DNA from: Candidatus Latescibacterota bacterium
Lineage (GTDB): Bacteria > Krumholzibacteriota > Krumholzibacteriia > JACNKJ01
DNA: 64,000 bases
Assembly (NCBI GenBank): GCA_020633725.1
Contig: JACKDC010000005.1
Span: 1 to 64,000, forward strand
Reading direction: 5' to 3'
Part shown: positions 17,964-35,017 of the stretch, piece by piece
Layout of the letters: every line of letters begins with the position of its first letter
Numbering within the stretch: the first letter of the stretch is position 1
Notes under the pieces: generated by a model
Database searches by the model: none
What the model was told of the DNA's origin: nothing
The model's input: the letters and a program-made list of their open reading frames with translations, nothing else
Made by a program: the position numbers and the translations under genes

Positions 17964-19034
17964 CTAGCCCCGCTGGGCGCGGAGCTGGCCGCAGCCGCCG
18001 CCCACGTCCACGCCCTGGCTCCAGCGCACCGTGACCGCCGGCACCGCCGGCACCAGCCGTCCCACGAAGCGCTCCACCTGCTCCGGCGTCGGCCGGCGCA
18101 GTTCCACCTGGCCCACTTCGTCCTTGATGCTGATGCGGATGCGCGCATCGCCCGGATTGTAGGGGATGATGTTCAGCTTGAAGGGGCGGCGACGCGTGAG
18201 GGCGCGCAGGTTGGCGGCGTCCTCGTCGCGATCGGTGACGCCGGCGATGAGCACGTACTCCAGGGTGACGCGCCGGCCCGTGCGCTCGGCGTACTCCTCG
18301 CAGACGTCCAGCAGCGCCGCGATGCGGTGCTTGTGCAGCGCGGGCATGAGGGCGCGGCGCGTGGCGTCGTCGGCGGCGTTGAGCGAGAGCGCGAGCCCCA
18401 CCTTCACCGGCGCCGCCGCGAGGTCGAGGATGCGCCGCGGCAGGCCCGCCGTGCTCACCGTGATGCGCCGGCCGCCGTAGCCGAGGCCGTCGCCGTCGCC
18501 GAGCACCCGCAGCGCGCCCACCAGGGCGTCGAAGTTGAGCAGCGGCTCGCCCATGCCCATGAAGACGAGGTTCGGCCGCACGCTGTCCGGCGGCAGGGAC
18601 TTCTGCAGGTAGAGCACCTGGTCGACGATCTCGTCCTGCGTCAGGTTGCGCCGAAAGCCCATGCGCCCCGTCTCGCAGAAGACGCAGTCGAGCGGACAGC
18701 CCACCTGGCTCGAGATGCAGAAGGTCGGATGCCGGTCGCCCTGCATGGCCACCGCCTCCACCAGTTCGCCGTCGGCCAGGCGGAGCAGGTGCTTGACGGA
18801 GCCGTCGGCGGGGCTGCGCGTGGCCAGCACCGACTCCACGGCGCAGAGGCTGGCCTCGGCGGCGAGCTCGGCGCGGAGTGACTTCGGCAGGTCGGTCATC
18901 TGGTCCCAGTCCAGGGCGCCGCGCGCGTAGATCCACTGCCGCACGGCGCGCACGCGCCACGCCGGCTGGATCCGCTCGGCGAGCCAGGCGTCCAGGGCCT
19001 CGGGGGACAGCCGCTTGAGGGGGAGGCGTTCCAT
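17964..19034 (-). CDS. rlmN: dual-specificity RNA methyltransferase RlmN
   Basis: A 356-residue radical-SAM enzyme that methylates C2 of adenosine 2503 in 23S rRNA and A37 of some tRNAs. The [4Fe-4S] cluster cysteines C113, C117 and C120 (CPLDCVFC) are present, as is GMGEPLLN. The C-terminal catalytic cysteine is C348 (GGGCGQL). I start at the ATG at 19034 (MERLPLKRLS); the frame extends further upstream but into the divergent promoter region. Confidence 0.93.
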   Translation of the reverse strand: MERLPLKRLSPEALDAWLAERIQPAWRVRAVRQWIYARGALDWDQMTDLPKSLRAELAAEASLCAVESVLATRSPADGSVKHLLRLADGELVEAVAMQGDRHPTFCISSQVGCPLDCVFCETGRMGFRRNLTQDEIVDQVLYLQKSLPPDSVRPNLVFMGMGEPLLNFDALVGALRVLGDGDGLGYGGRRITVSTAGLPRRILDLAAAPVKVGLALSLNAADDATRRALMPALHKHRIAALLDVCEEYAERTGRRVTLEYVLIAGVTDRDEDAANLRALTRRRPFKLNIIPYNPGDARIRISIKDEVGQVELRRPTPEQVERFVGRLVPAVPAVTVRWSQGVDVGGGCGQLRAQRG

Positions 19035-19086
19035 GCGCAGCAAGGTACTACGGCGCCGCGCTTCGCGAAAGCGCCGCGCTCCTGCG

Positions 19087-19115
19087 TTGACGCGCGTCAT
19101 GGCTCAGGGGATACT
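19087..19115 (+). promoter_or_regulatory. sigma-70-type promoter of the kinase gene, leaderless arrangement
   Basis: TTGACG (19087-19092), 17 bp, GATACT (19110-19115). Only 5 bp separate the -10 from the ATG at 19121 and there is no ribosome binding site, so the mRNA probably starts at or next to the start codon. Confidence 0.5.
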
Positions 19116-19120
19116 CGGGC

Positions 19121-20427
19121 ATGGCTGGGCATGGCGTCGATCGGGTGACACGGCTGGTGGCCGTCTTCGCGCTGCTCCTGGTGGCGCTGCTGCTGGGCGG
19201 GGGCTGGACCTTCCACGCGCTGCTGGATCGCAGCCTGCGCAGCGCGAGCCGGCAGGAGTTGCAGGTGCAGGGCGCCATGCTGCGCGCGGCGCTCGAGGAC
19301 TGGCCGGGCGGCCCGCGCGCCGCCTGGACGTCGCTCGACCGCGAGGCGCTGCGGCTGGCCGCCGGCCTCGACCGCCTGCTGCTCTACGCGCCCGACGGCC
19401 AGCCGATCCTTCCCGAGGACGACGAGGAGCTCTGGGGCCTGCCCACGCCGCCGCTCTCGCCGCGACAGGCCGCGGAGCTGCGCCTGGGCGTGGAGATCCT
19501 GCCGCCGCCGCAGCAGTCGGAGGGCGAGCTCTTCCAGAGCCTGCTCCTTCCGCTGCAGGGCGCGGACGGTGCCACGGCGGCCATCCTCTCCCTCGAGTCC
19601 GGCGAGGCGGTGAGCGCCCAGCTCCAGGCCCTGCGCCGGGGGCTCTGGACGGCCACCGGCCTCGGCGCGGCGTTCGTCGTCTTCGTGCTGGTGGCGATGG
19701 CGCTGATCCTGCGCCAGGCGCGCGGCCGCCAGCGCGAGCTGGATCGCGCCGAGCACCTGGCCCACGTCGGGACGCTCGCCGCCGGCCTGGCTCACGAAAT
19801 CCGCAACCCGCTGGCGATCATCGCGGGGCATGCCGAGCTGTTCTCGCTGAGCGCGGCCGCGGACGCCGAGGAGGCGGCGCGCCGCGCCGCCGAGATCGCC
19901 GGCGAGACCGAGCGCCTGCAGCGGCTCCTGGAGGACTTCCTCAGCTTCGCGCGCCCGCTGGCCCTGCGCCGGCAGCGTGTGGATGCGGCGGCGCTCTGGG
20001 CGCGCCTGGTCGAGGAGCAGCGCGTGCTGCACCCGGCGCTGGACGTCGCGCTCGACGCGCCGCCCGGTCTGCCCGCGCTCGATGCCGACCCCGACCGGCT
20101 GCGTCAGCTCGGTCTCAACCTGCTCGCCAACGCGGCCGAGGCCGCCGGGCCGGGCGGGCGCGTGCGCGTGGAGCTTCGCGCCGCCGGCGAGCGCCTGGTG
20201 ACGCGCGTGGCGGACAGCGGGCCGGGCGTCCCCGCCGCGGTGGAAGCCCGTCTCTTCGAACCCTTCGTGTCGGGGCGGGACGGCGGCACCGGCCTCGGCC
20301 TGGCCATCTGCGCCGCCGTGGCCCGGGCGCACGGCGGCACGCTGCGCCTCGGCGCCAGCGGAGCGCAGGGGGCGACCTTCGTCCTCGAGCTGCCGCTGCG
20401 CGCGTCGCGCGCCGTCAAGGAGAGCGC

Positions 20428-20431
<4 letters not shown>
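19121..20431 (+). CDS. membrane sensor histidine kinase
   Basis: A 436-residue kinase of NtrB/ZraS type. TM1 is at about residues 8-30, a periplasmic sensor region follows to about 170, and TM2 is at about 172-193. The HisKA domain carries phospho-acceptor H225 (AHEIRNPL). The HATPase domain has the N box (NLLANAAEA) and GTGLGLAIC. The periplasmic ligand is unknown. The stop overlaps the start of the downstream sigma-54 regulator (ATGA), so the two form a coupled two-component pair. A GTG at 19145 is an alternative start. Confidence 0.9.
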
Positions 20432-21813
<1,382 letters not shown>

Positions 21814-21893
21814 GCGCCGCGAAGCACCAGGGCGGACGCGGCCGTACCAAATGGTGCGCCGGGCCCGCGACGCGCGGCCGGCGGCCCTGCACG

Positions 21894-21918
21894 CAACTGC
21901 CTTCTCGACAGTCAGTTG
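21894..21918. promoter_or_regulatory. inverted repeat, candidate activator binding site
   Basis: CAACTG (21894-21899) and CAGTTG (21913-21918) are perfect arms with 13 bp between them, centred about 40 bp upstream of the -24 element at 21947. A smaller repeat, ACCAAATGGT, lies at 21846-21855. Both are in the gap directly after the sigma-54 regulator gene. Confidence 0.35.
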
Positions 21919-21946
21919 GGGCCGCGGAGCGGCCGCTGGACCGCGC

Positions 21947-21962
21947 GGGCACTGCGCTTGCA
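21947..21962 (+). promoter_or_regulatory. sigma-54 (-24/-12) promoter candidate for the secreted protein and barrel genes
   Basis: GGGCACT, 4 bp, TTGCA has the invariant GG and GC at correct spacing and ten of twelve consensus bases. The predicted start point is near 21974 and the next start codon is at 21998 behind GAGGTGG. Confidence 0.5.
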
Positions 21963-21997
21963 GCCCCGGGGTCGTCACCCTGCCCCCGAGGTGGATC

Positions 21998-22750
21998 ATG
22001 AGACGGCACACATCGCGCGCACTGCTCCTCGGTCTCGTCCTCACCCTCGCCGCCGCGGCGCCGCCCGCCCGCGCGGCGTCGGATGACGCGCCTCCGCCCA
22101 CCCAGGACCGGTTGGCCCCCGACGGCGCCGAACACCTGGAGGCGGACCTCCTGCGCCTCCGGGAGCGCCTCGCCGAGCCGGGCGGGCCGCTCTTCCGTTA
22201 CGAGCGCAGCCTCCGCCTGCTGGGGGAGTCCCTGGACCGGGGCGAGTACCGCCAGTTCTATCCGTGGCTGCAGGATGAGATCGTCCGGCCCTGGCGCCAG
22301 ATCCGCGCGCAGGAGATCCTGCAGCTCGCGGACCTGCCGCCCACGCACCTCAACATGGAACAGCGCCACCTGCTGCTCGAGCAGGGTCTCGCCCTGCGCC
22401 GCATCGAGACGCAGCTGCGCCACGCGCGGCGCCTGCTCACCCGGCTCGGGCGCCAGGACGAGGAGCGCCGCCGCCGCCACGAGGAGCTCGGCCAGCTCGT
22501 CCTGCGCTACCAGCGCCGCGTCCAGGAGCTGCAAGGTGTCGCTCCCGAGCGCGCGGCGGTCTACCGCGAGTGGTACGACGGGGTCCTCGCGCCCCAGGTC
22601 GATACCCTGGAGGCGCGGGACCTCAAGCTCGCCGAGCCCGCCGAGCGCATGCTGCGCTGGACGGAGGATCCCGCTCTCCGCGAGATGCTCGGTCGCCTGC
22701 GCCGCGTGAACCGCGCCATGGAGATGCTCCGCCATCGCTTCGACTTCTGA
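21998..22750 (+). CDS. secreted helical protein of unknown function
   Basis: A 250-residue protein with a signal peptide (about 1-28, PARAASD). The mature part is almost entirely charged amphipathic helix, rich in Arg, Glu and Leu, with coiled-coil character at about 95-190 (RRIETQLRHARRLL, ERRRRHEELGQL). I recognise no family. It is probably periplasmic. It stands first behind the sigma-54 promoter candidate and overlaps or abuts the barrel gene, so the two may form an envelope device. The frame is open further upstream, but the ATG at 21998 has the RBS and the signal peptide. Confidence 0.75.
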   Translation: MRRHTSRALLLGLVLTLAAAAPPARAASDDAPPPTQDRLAPDGAEHLEADLLRLRERLAEPGGPLFRYERSLRLLGESLDRGEYRQFYPWLQDEIVRPWRQIRAQEILQLADLPPTHLNMEQRHLLLEQGLALRRIETQLRHARRLLTRLGRQDEERRRRHEELGQLVLRYQRRVQELQGVAPERAAVYREWYDGVLAPQVDTLEARDLKLAEPAERMLRWTEDPALREMLGRLRRVNRAMEMLRHRFDF

Positions 22751-24197
22751 GCACCGCAAGGGAGGCCGCGCCCCGCGCCGGGCGCACGGCCGGGGGGCTC
22801 TGCTCGCCGGCCTCCTCCTCGCGCTCCTGTCCGGCCCGGGCAGGGGCGCGACCGCCGTGGAGCTGGGGGGCGAGTCCGGCCTCGCGGCGGAGAGCTACCA
22901 CAGCGACAGCGCCGATGCCGAGACGATCGCGCACAGCCTCCTCGCGCGCCTGGCCCTGCGGCGCGACGACGGGTGGTGGTCCCGCCTCACGCTGCGCCAC
23001 GACGCCGGCCTCACCCTCGACGACAACGGCGGCAGCGCCGGCCTCGGCCGCTTCGGCGAGCGCTGGGACCTGGAGCTCGGCGCCACGCTGACCCGCAGCG
23101 ACGAGGGTGCGCTGAGCACGCCGCTGCTGCTCTTCGACCCGGACTCGCTGGCCAGCCGCGTCGCCGACAGCCAGGCCTACTGGCGGCGCGGGGGCGTCCT
23201 GCGGCTGGACTGGCATGCGCTGGACTGGAGCGCGGCGCTGGACGCGGACCTGAGCGACCTGGACTACGACGAGGCCAGCGACATCCTGGCCGACCAGCGC
23301 GAGCTGCGGGTCGAGTCGCGCCTGGATCGCGTGCTCGGCGAGGAGGCCGATCTGCGCGTCGGCCTCCGTCTCGGCGGGCGGGCGCTGGACTATCGCGGCC
23401 GCGACGGCAGCGACCGCGAGGAGCTCCTCGGCGCGCTGCGGCTCGCCCGCGACCTGGAGCGGGCGGAGCTGTCGCTCTCGCTCGAGGGGGAGCGGCACCG
23501 TCCCCGGGATCCCGAGGCGGTGGCCTACTACGAGCGGCCCGACGGCTCCACCTGGACGCTGGGCGCCGAGGCGCTCGTCCTCGGGGACAGGGGCGACTGG
23601 AGCCTGCGCGTGGACGGCGGGCGCGAGAACTGGACCGAGCGCGAGAACTCCTACTTCAACCCGGGGACGCTGCTGCGCGCGGAGTTCCTCGGGGGACGTC
23701 CGCTGGACGCCGGCGCCGTGCCCGCGCGCGTGGACCTGTCGCTGAGCGCCGAGCGCTTCGCGCCCGACGCCCTCCCCAGCGGCGACGACCTGCGCCGTCC
23801 CCGTCAGCTTCGCCTCGAGTCCAGCCTGCGCTACGGCCGCGATCGCGCCGGCCGCTTCCCCCTGACGCTGGGGCTGCTGGCCGAGCATCTGCGGCAGGAG
23901 TCGAGCGGCGTCGACCACTTCCTCGTGCTGGAAGCCTCCGTGGAGCCCGGCTGGCGTCCGCGCGAGCGCTGGCTGCTCGCGCTGGCGCTGCGCGCGGACA
24001 ACTACCGCAGCAGCTACGACAGCGACGCGGAGAGCGAGAGCGAGTGGGGACTGAGCGCGGCGCTCAGCGCGCGCTACTCGCGCACGGACTGGGAGCTGGA
24101 ACTGCGCCTGGCCCGGCGGGACTACTACAGTTTCCTGCTGGAGAGCGAGGCCAGCCGTGACGCCGAGGCCGGTCTGCGGATCCGCTGGCATCCCTGA
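22734..24197 (+). CDS. outer-membrane beta-barrel-like protein with non-canonical start
   Basis: The protein shows alternating-strand sequence through its whole length (repeated patterns such as LELRLARRDYYSFLL and WSLRVDGGRENWTE) as in outer-membrane barrels. The first ATG/GTG/TTG in frame is the GTG at 22857. However, the open frame continues upstream to 22710 and the codons at 22771-22856 encode a good signal peptide: RRAHGR, then GALLAGLLLALLSG, then GATA. I therefore place the start upstream. ATC at 22734, 10 bp after GGAG, is the most plausible start; CTG at 22800 is an alternative but leaves no basic N-region. The start is inference; the reading frame is clear. Confidence 0.65.
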   Translation: MASTSEHRKGGRAPRRAHGRGALLAGLLLALLSGPGRGATAVELGGESGLAAESYHSDSADAETIAHSLLARLALRRDDGWWSRLTLRHDAGLTLDDNGGSAGLGRFGERWDLELGATLTRSDEGALSTPLLLFDPDSLASRVADSQAYWRRGGVLRLDWHALDWSAALDADLSDLDYDEASDILADQRELRVESRLDRVLGEEADLRVGLRLGGRALDYRGRDGSDREELLGALRLARDLERAELSLSLEGERHRPRDPEAVAYYERPDGSTWTLGAEALVLGDRGDWSLRVDGGRENWTERENSYFNPGTLLRAEFLGGRPLDAGAVPARVDLSLSAERFAPDALPSGDDLRRPRQLRLESSLRYGRDRAGRFPLTLGLLAEHLRQESSGVDHFLVLEASVEPGWRPRERWLLALALRADNYRSSYDSDAESESEWGLSAALSARYSRTDWELELRLARRDYYSFLLESEASRDAEAGLRIRWHP

Positions 24198-24214
24198 GGC
24201 CCAGTCGCTATCCT
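24186..24214 (+). promoter_or_regulatory. candidate sigma-70-type promoter for the NtrX-like regulator
   Basis: TGGCAT (24186-24191), 17 bp, TATCCT (24209-24214), overlapping the end of the barrel gene. It lies about 45 bp upstream of the ATG at 24260, which has a GAAGGGGAGAG site. Confidence 0.4.
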
Positions 24215-24259
24215 GCGAGCGGCCGGTCCCGACGTCCGGCGAAGGGGAGAGAATCGAGC

Positions 24260-25657
24260 ATGAGCGACAGCGCCCGCATCCTCGTGGTGGACGACGAGGC
24301 CGGCATCCGGGATTCCCTGGGCAAGATCCTTCGCTACGAGGGCTTCGACGTGGAGACCGCGCCCGACGGCAACACCGCCCTGGCGCTGGCCGAGCGCCAG
24401 GACTTCGATCTCGTCTTCCTCGACATCAAGATGCCCGGGCTGGACGGCCTGGAGGTGCTCTCGCGGCTCGCCGAGGGCGGTCTGACGATGCCCGTGGTGA
24501 TCATCTCCGGACACGGCACGGTGGACACGGCCGTGCAGGCCACCAAGCTCGGCGCATTCGACTTCCTCGAGAAGCCGCTGGACGCGGACCGCGTGCTCGT
24601 CACGCTGCGCAACGCGCTGGGCTGGCTGGAGCAGCAGCGGCAGATCGAGTCGCTGCGGCAGCGTCTGGGCGAGGGGGAGCGGATCGTGGGCGAGAGCCCG
24701 GCGGTGAAGGGTCTGCTCGCCGCGATCGCGCGGGTGGCGCCCACGGACGCGCGGGTGCTCATCACCGGGGAGAACGGCTCCGGCAAGGAGCTGGTGGCGC
24801 GGCGGATCCATCGCCTGAGCGCGCGCGCGGCCGGTCCCTTCGTCGACGTGAACTGCGCGGCCATCCCCAACGAACTCATCGAAAGCGAACTCTTCGGCCA
24901 CGAGAAGGGCAGCTTCACCGGCGCGCACCAGCAGCGCGTGGGACGCTTCGAACAGGCCGACGGCGGCACGCTCTTCCTCGACGAGATCGGCGACATGGCG
25001 CTCAGCGCGCAGGCGAAGGTCCTGCGCGTGCTGCAGGAGGGCAAGCTGGAGCGCGTGGGGGGCACGGTGACGCTGCAGGTCAACGTCCGCGTGATCGCCG
25101 CCACCAACAAGGACCTGCTGGCCGAGGCCGCGCAGAACCGCTTCCGCGAGGACCTCTACTACCGGCTGAACGTCGTGCCGCTGCACGTGCCGCCGCTCAG
25201 GGAGCGACCGGAGGACATCCCCCTGCTGGCCAGGCACTTCATGGAGCTCTACCTGCGCGAGCAGGGCATGCCCGCGCGGGGCTTCAGCCCGGAGGCACTG
25301 GAACGCCTGCGCTCGCACCCCTGGCCGGGGAACATCCGCGAGCTGCGGAACCTGGTGGAGCGGCTCTTGATCATGGCGCCGGGGGACCGGATCGAGGCCG
25401 AAGACGTCCCGAGCGCCGCCGGCGGCGGGGCGCCGGACGGCGAGAGCGCGCTCTTCGCGGCGCCGACCTTCCAGGCCTTCAAGGACCTCAGCGAGGAGCT
25501 CTTCCTACGGCGGAAGCTCCGCGAGCACGGCGGCAACGTGAGCCGGACGGCCCGCGCCCTGGAGATGCAGCGCAGCAATCTGTACAAGAAGATTGAAAAA
25601 TATGGGCTTACGGGAAGTCGGCCCGGGCCGGAGGAGGAGGGTGACGAGGAGGACTGA
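24260..25657 (+). CDS. NtrX/NtrC-family sigma-54 response regulator
   Basis: A 465-residue activator. Its receiver domain (1-120) carries D55 (FLDIKMPG) and the K of EKPLD. The AAA+ domain (about 140-375) has Walker A GENGSGKE, the intact loop GSFTGA at residues 217-222, Walker B LFLDEIGD and LYYRLNV. The C-terminal Fis-type HTH is NVSRTARALEMQRSNLYKKI. The HTH and receiver resemble NtrX. No kinase gene is adjacent, so it is an orphan unless the kinase at 19121 also serves it. The acidic tail EEEGDEED is unusual. Confidence 0.92.
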   Translation: MSDSARILVVDDEAGIRDSLGKILRYEGFDVETAPDGNTALALAERQDFDLVFLDIKMPGLDGLEVLSRLAEGGLTMPVVIISGHGTVDTAVQATKLGAFDFLEKPLDADRVLVTLRNALGWLEQQRQIESLRQRLGEGERIVGESPAVKGLLAAIARVAPTDARVLITGENGSGKELVARRIHRLSARAAGPFVDVNCAAIPNELIESELFGHEKGSFTGAHQQRVGRFEQADGGTLFLDEIGDMALSAQAKVLRVLQEGKLERVGGTVTLQVNVRVIAATNKDLLAEAAQNRFREDLYYRLNVVPLHVPPLRERPEDIPLLARHFMELYLREQGMPARGFSPEALERLRSHPWPGNIRELRNLVERLLIMAPGDRIEAEDVPSAAGGGAPDGESALFAAPTFQAFKDLSEELFLRRKLREHGGNVSRTARALEMQRSNLYKKIEKYGLTGSRPGPEEEGDEED

Positions 25658-25721
25658 TCCGTCCCCGGCCGCCCCGCCGCCCGTCCGGGTTCAGGGCCGC
25701 AAGGTTTTGTTGCCTCATGAT

Positions 25722-25750
25722 TTGACTCGCCTCTTCGTCACCTCTATCAT
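25722..25750 (+). promoter_or_regulatory. sigma-70-type promoter for the small secreted protein and TPR regulator
   Basis: TTGACT (25722-25727), 17 bp, TATCAT (25745-25750), in a comparatively AT-rich stretch. The start point should be near 25757, giving a leader of about 60 nt. Confidence 0.65.
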
Positions 25751-25815
25751 TCCAGAAGCTTCCAGGACGCTGCGAAGCAGAGGTTTTCTCACCCTTGCCA
25801 GGAGTGCGTAGGACG

Positions 25816-26154
25816 ATGAGAAGGGGCGCTACCTCAACCCTGCCGATCGTGGTCCTGCTTTTCGTGATCTGCCTTGGGTTCGTCGTCACCGCGACGGCGC
25901 CCGCCCACGCCGAAGAGCAGCCCATCCTCAGCGACCAGATCACCACCATCCGGGTTCCCGGGCCGGCCCCCTTGGGCGGCGGCAACGACAACGGCGGTTC
26001 GAATCCGCCTGCGACTTTGGATTCCGGCGACGACGACGATTACTGGGACGGCGTCCAGGGCGACAACGATCCGCCCATGCGCAGTCGCGGTAAGACCTTG
26101 ATGCTGATCATGCTGGAAACCTGGTGGCACTCGGGAGACTGGCTCTGGCCGTAG
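25816..26154 (+). CDS. small secreted protein preceding the TPR regulator
   Basis: A 112-residue protein I do not recognise. A signal peptide covers about residues 1-32 (LPIVVLLFVICLGFVV, then APAHAEE). The mature part of about 80 residues has a Gly/Asn/Pro linker, an acidic patch (SGDDDDYWDG) and a basic then Trp-rich tail (SRGKTLMLIMLETWWHSGDWLWP split by charge). It lies 54 bp upstream of the TPR-bEBP gene in the same direction and is probably cotranscribed. The size, export signal and tail would suit a precursor of an extracellular signal, but that is inference. I start at ATG 25816; a TTG seven codons upstream is possible. Confidence 0.7.
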   Translation: MRRGATSTLPIVVLLFVICLGFVVTATAPAHAEEQPILSDQITTIRVPGPAPLGGGNDNGGSNPPATLDSGDDDDYWDGVQGDNDPPMRSRGKTLMLIMLETWWHSGDWLWP

Positions 26155-26208
26155 TATGACCCGGACTGTACACCTCCAATTGCGTCCACCCCACTCAAGG
26201 ACGAATTG

Positions 26209-29198
<2,990 letters not shown>

Positions 29199-29199
<1 letters not shown>

Positions 29200-29224
29200 C
29201 GCTGTCGCCGACCGGCGGCAGCGC
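29199..29224 (+). terminator. hairpin directly after the TPR regulator
   Basis: GCGCTGTCGCCG (29199-29210), AC, CGGCGGCAGCGC (29213-29224) form a stem with one G-U wobble. It starts at the stop codon. There is no T-tract, so its strength as a terminator is uncertain. Confidence 0.45.
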
Positions 29225-29311
29225 GCAAGGCGCTTTCACTCCCGCTCAAGCCCTCCATGGATCTTGCCAGTTCGCAAGCCGCGCGTTTGCATCGCGTTGT
29301 GGCGGGCGAGC

Positions 29312-29363
29312 GGATCGTCTCTAAAGAGGCTTTAGTCGGCGCGATCCGCGGGAAGGATCGCGC
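29312..29363. promoter_or_regulatory. nested inverted repeats, candidate bEBP upstream activating sites
   Basis: CTAAAG (29321-29326) pairs with CTTTAG (29330-29335). GCGCGATCC (29339-29347) pairs with GGATCGCGC (29355-29363) as a 9-bp repeat. GGATCG at 29312-29317 is a further copy of the same half-site. They lie 64-115 bp upstream of the -24 element at 29427, the usual place for activator sites of sigma-54 promoters. Confidence 0.45.
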
Positions 29364-29426
29364 GCGAGCAGGCTTTCTAAACGCTTGTGCCGCAATCAGA
29401 TACTTGGTGGATATTTGTGGGCGCGA

Positions 29427-29442
29427 TGGCACGCTCCCTGCA
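29427..29442 (+). promoter_or_regulatory. sigma-54 (-24/-12) promoter for the putative small RNA
   Basis: TGGCACG, 4 bp, CTGCA matches eleven of the twelve consensus bases, with the invariant GG and GC correctly spaced. This is the closest sigma-54 match I found. The predicted start point is near 29454. Confidence 0.6.
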
Positions 29443-29453
29443 GTAGCAGTGAA

Positions 29454-29728
29454 TGAAGTGAGGAAGGCGCCAGGCTTGGCAGGTATGAAGGCTCTTTCCA
29501 AGCTTCCTCGAGGGTTTCGATCTGAATTGATTGGGGAAGTCAGCCGGATTCGAAGCAACTCCCTCGAGCAGGCCGGGACCTGTCGGTGAGTCTGTTGACT
29601 CGGTCCTTTCGTGAAGTGTGGGGCAACGCGGAAGGGCGACCGGCGGGGCCAGGCCGGAGGAGATGAACTCCTCTCCTTGATGCTGAGATGTGCGCGGCAA
29701 GAGGGCGACAGCCCTCTTGCCTTTTTTT
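29454..29728 (+). ncRNA. putative sigma-54-dependent structured small RNA
   Basis: The interval from the predicted start point to the terminator is about 275 nt. Seen in sequence order: an extended hairpin at 29507-29568 built from three nested helices (CTCGAGGG with CCCTCGAG, TTCGA with TCGAA, CTGA with TCAG); GAGTC-TGTT-GACTC at 29588-29601; CCGGC with GCCGG at 29640-29657; GAGGAG-ATGAA-CTCCTC at 29657-29673; and the terminator stem. Base composition is clearly lower in GC than the coding regions. I match it to no known RNA family. A sigma-54-dependent sRNA beside a bEBP gene recalls the Qrr RNAs next to luxO in Vibrio, but only as an analogy. The ends are predicted. Confidence 0.45.
29696..29728 (+). 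terminator. perfect intrinsic terminator
   Basis: GGCAAGAGGGC (29696-29706), loop GACA, GCCCTCTTGCC (29711-29721), then seven T (29722-29728). This is the only classical stem-plus-T-tract terminator I see in the window. It separates the putative small RNA from the respiratory operon. Confidence 0.9.
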
Positions 29729-29831
29729 GTGCGTCGGGGCGTCACGCGCACGCCGTCCGGCGATCCGCCGGCGCCGACAGCGGCCGAATGGGCGGACAAG
29801 CGGGTCCTGTTTTCTGCTATCTCGTCTTTCC

Positions 29832-29860
29832 TTGACCGCTTCTTGTGAATGCTCTAACTT
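29832..29860 (+). promoter_or_regulatory. candidate sigma-70-type promoter of the act-cox operon
   Basis: TTGACC (29832-29837), 17 bp, TAACTT (29855-29860). The -10 ends 8 bp before the ATG at 29869 and no ribosome binding site is present, so the transcript may be leaderless, or the true start lies further downstream. Confidence 0.45.
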
Positions 29861-29868
29861 GCGTCGCC

Positions 29869-35007
<5,139 letters not shown>

Positions 35008-35017
35008 GGGGGGAGAC

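Noticed and set aside
22857..24197. GTG at 22857 as the start of the barrel gene
   Set aside because: It would remove a convincing signal peptide encoded directly upstream in the same open frame.
25993..26009. Exact tRNA T-arm-like sequence, GGCGG-TTCGAAT-CCGCC
   Set aside because: It lies inside the small secreted protein gene. No matching acceptor strand, D-arm or anticodon arm is found upstream, so it is not a tRNA.
29476..29492. Second -24/-12-like sequence in the small RNA region
   Set aside because: TTGGCA is followed by GGC one base too far for the invariant -12 GC, so spacing is wrong.
29257..29589. 110-codon open frame in the gap after the TPR regulator
   Set aside because: Third codon positions are near random, unlike all neighbouring genes. 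It has no clear ribosome binding site, runs across the putative sigma-54 promoter and half of the hairpin, and longer frames are open on the opposite strand too. I prefer a non-coding explanation.
29683..29688. CTGAGA, a TPP-riboswitch-like core base run
   Set aside because: The other conserved parts of the TPP aptamer are missing in this region and the order does not fit.
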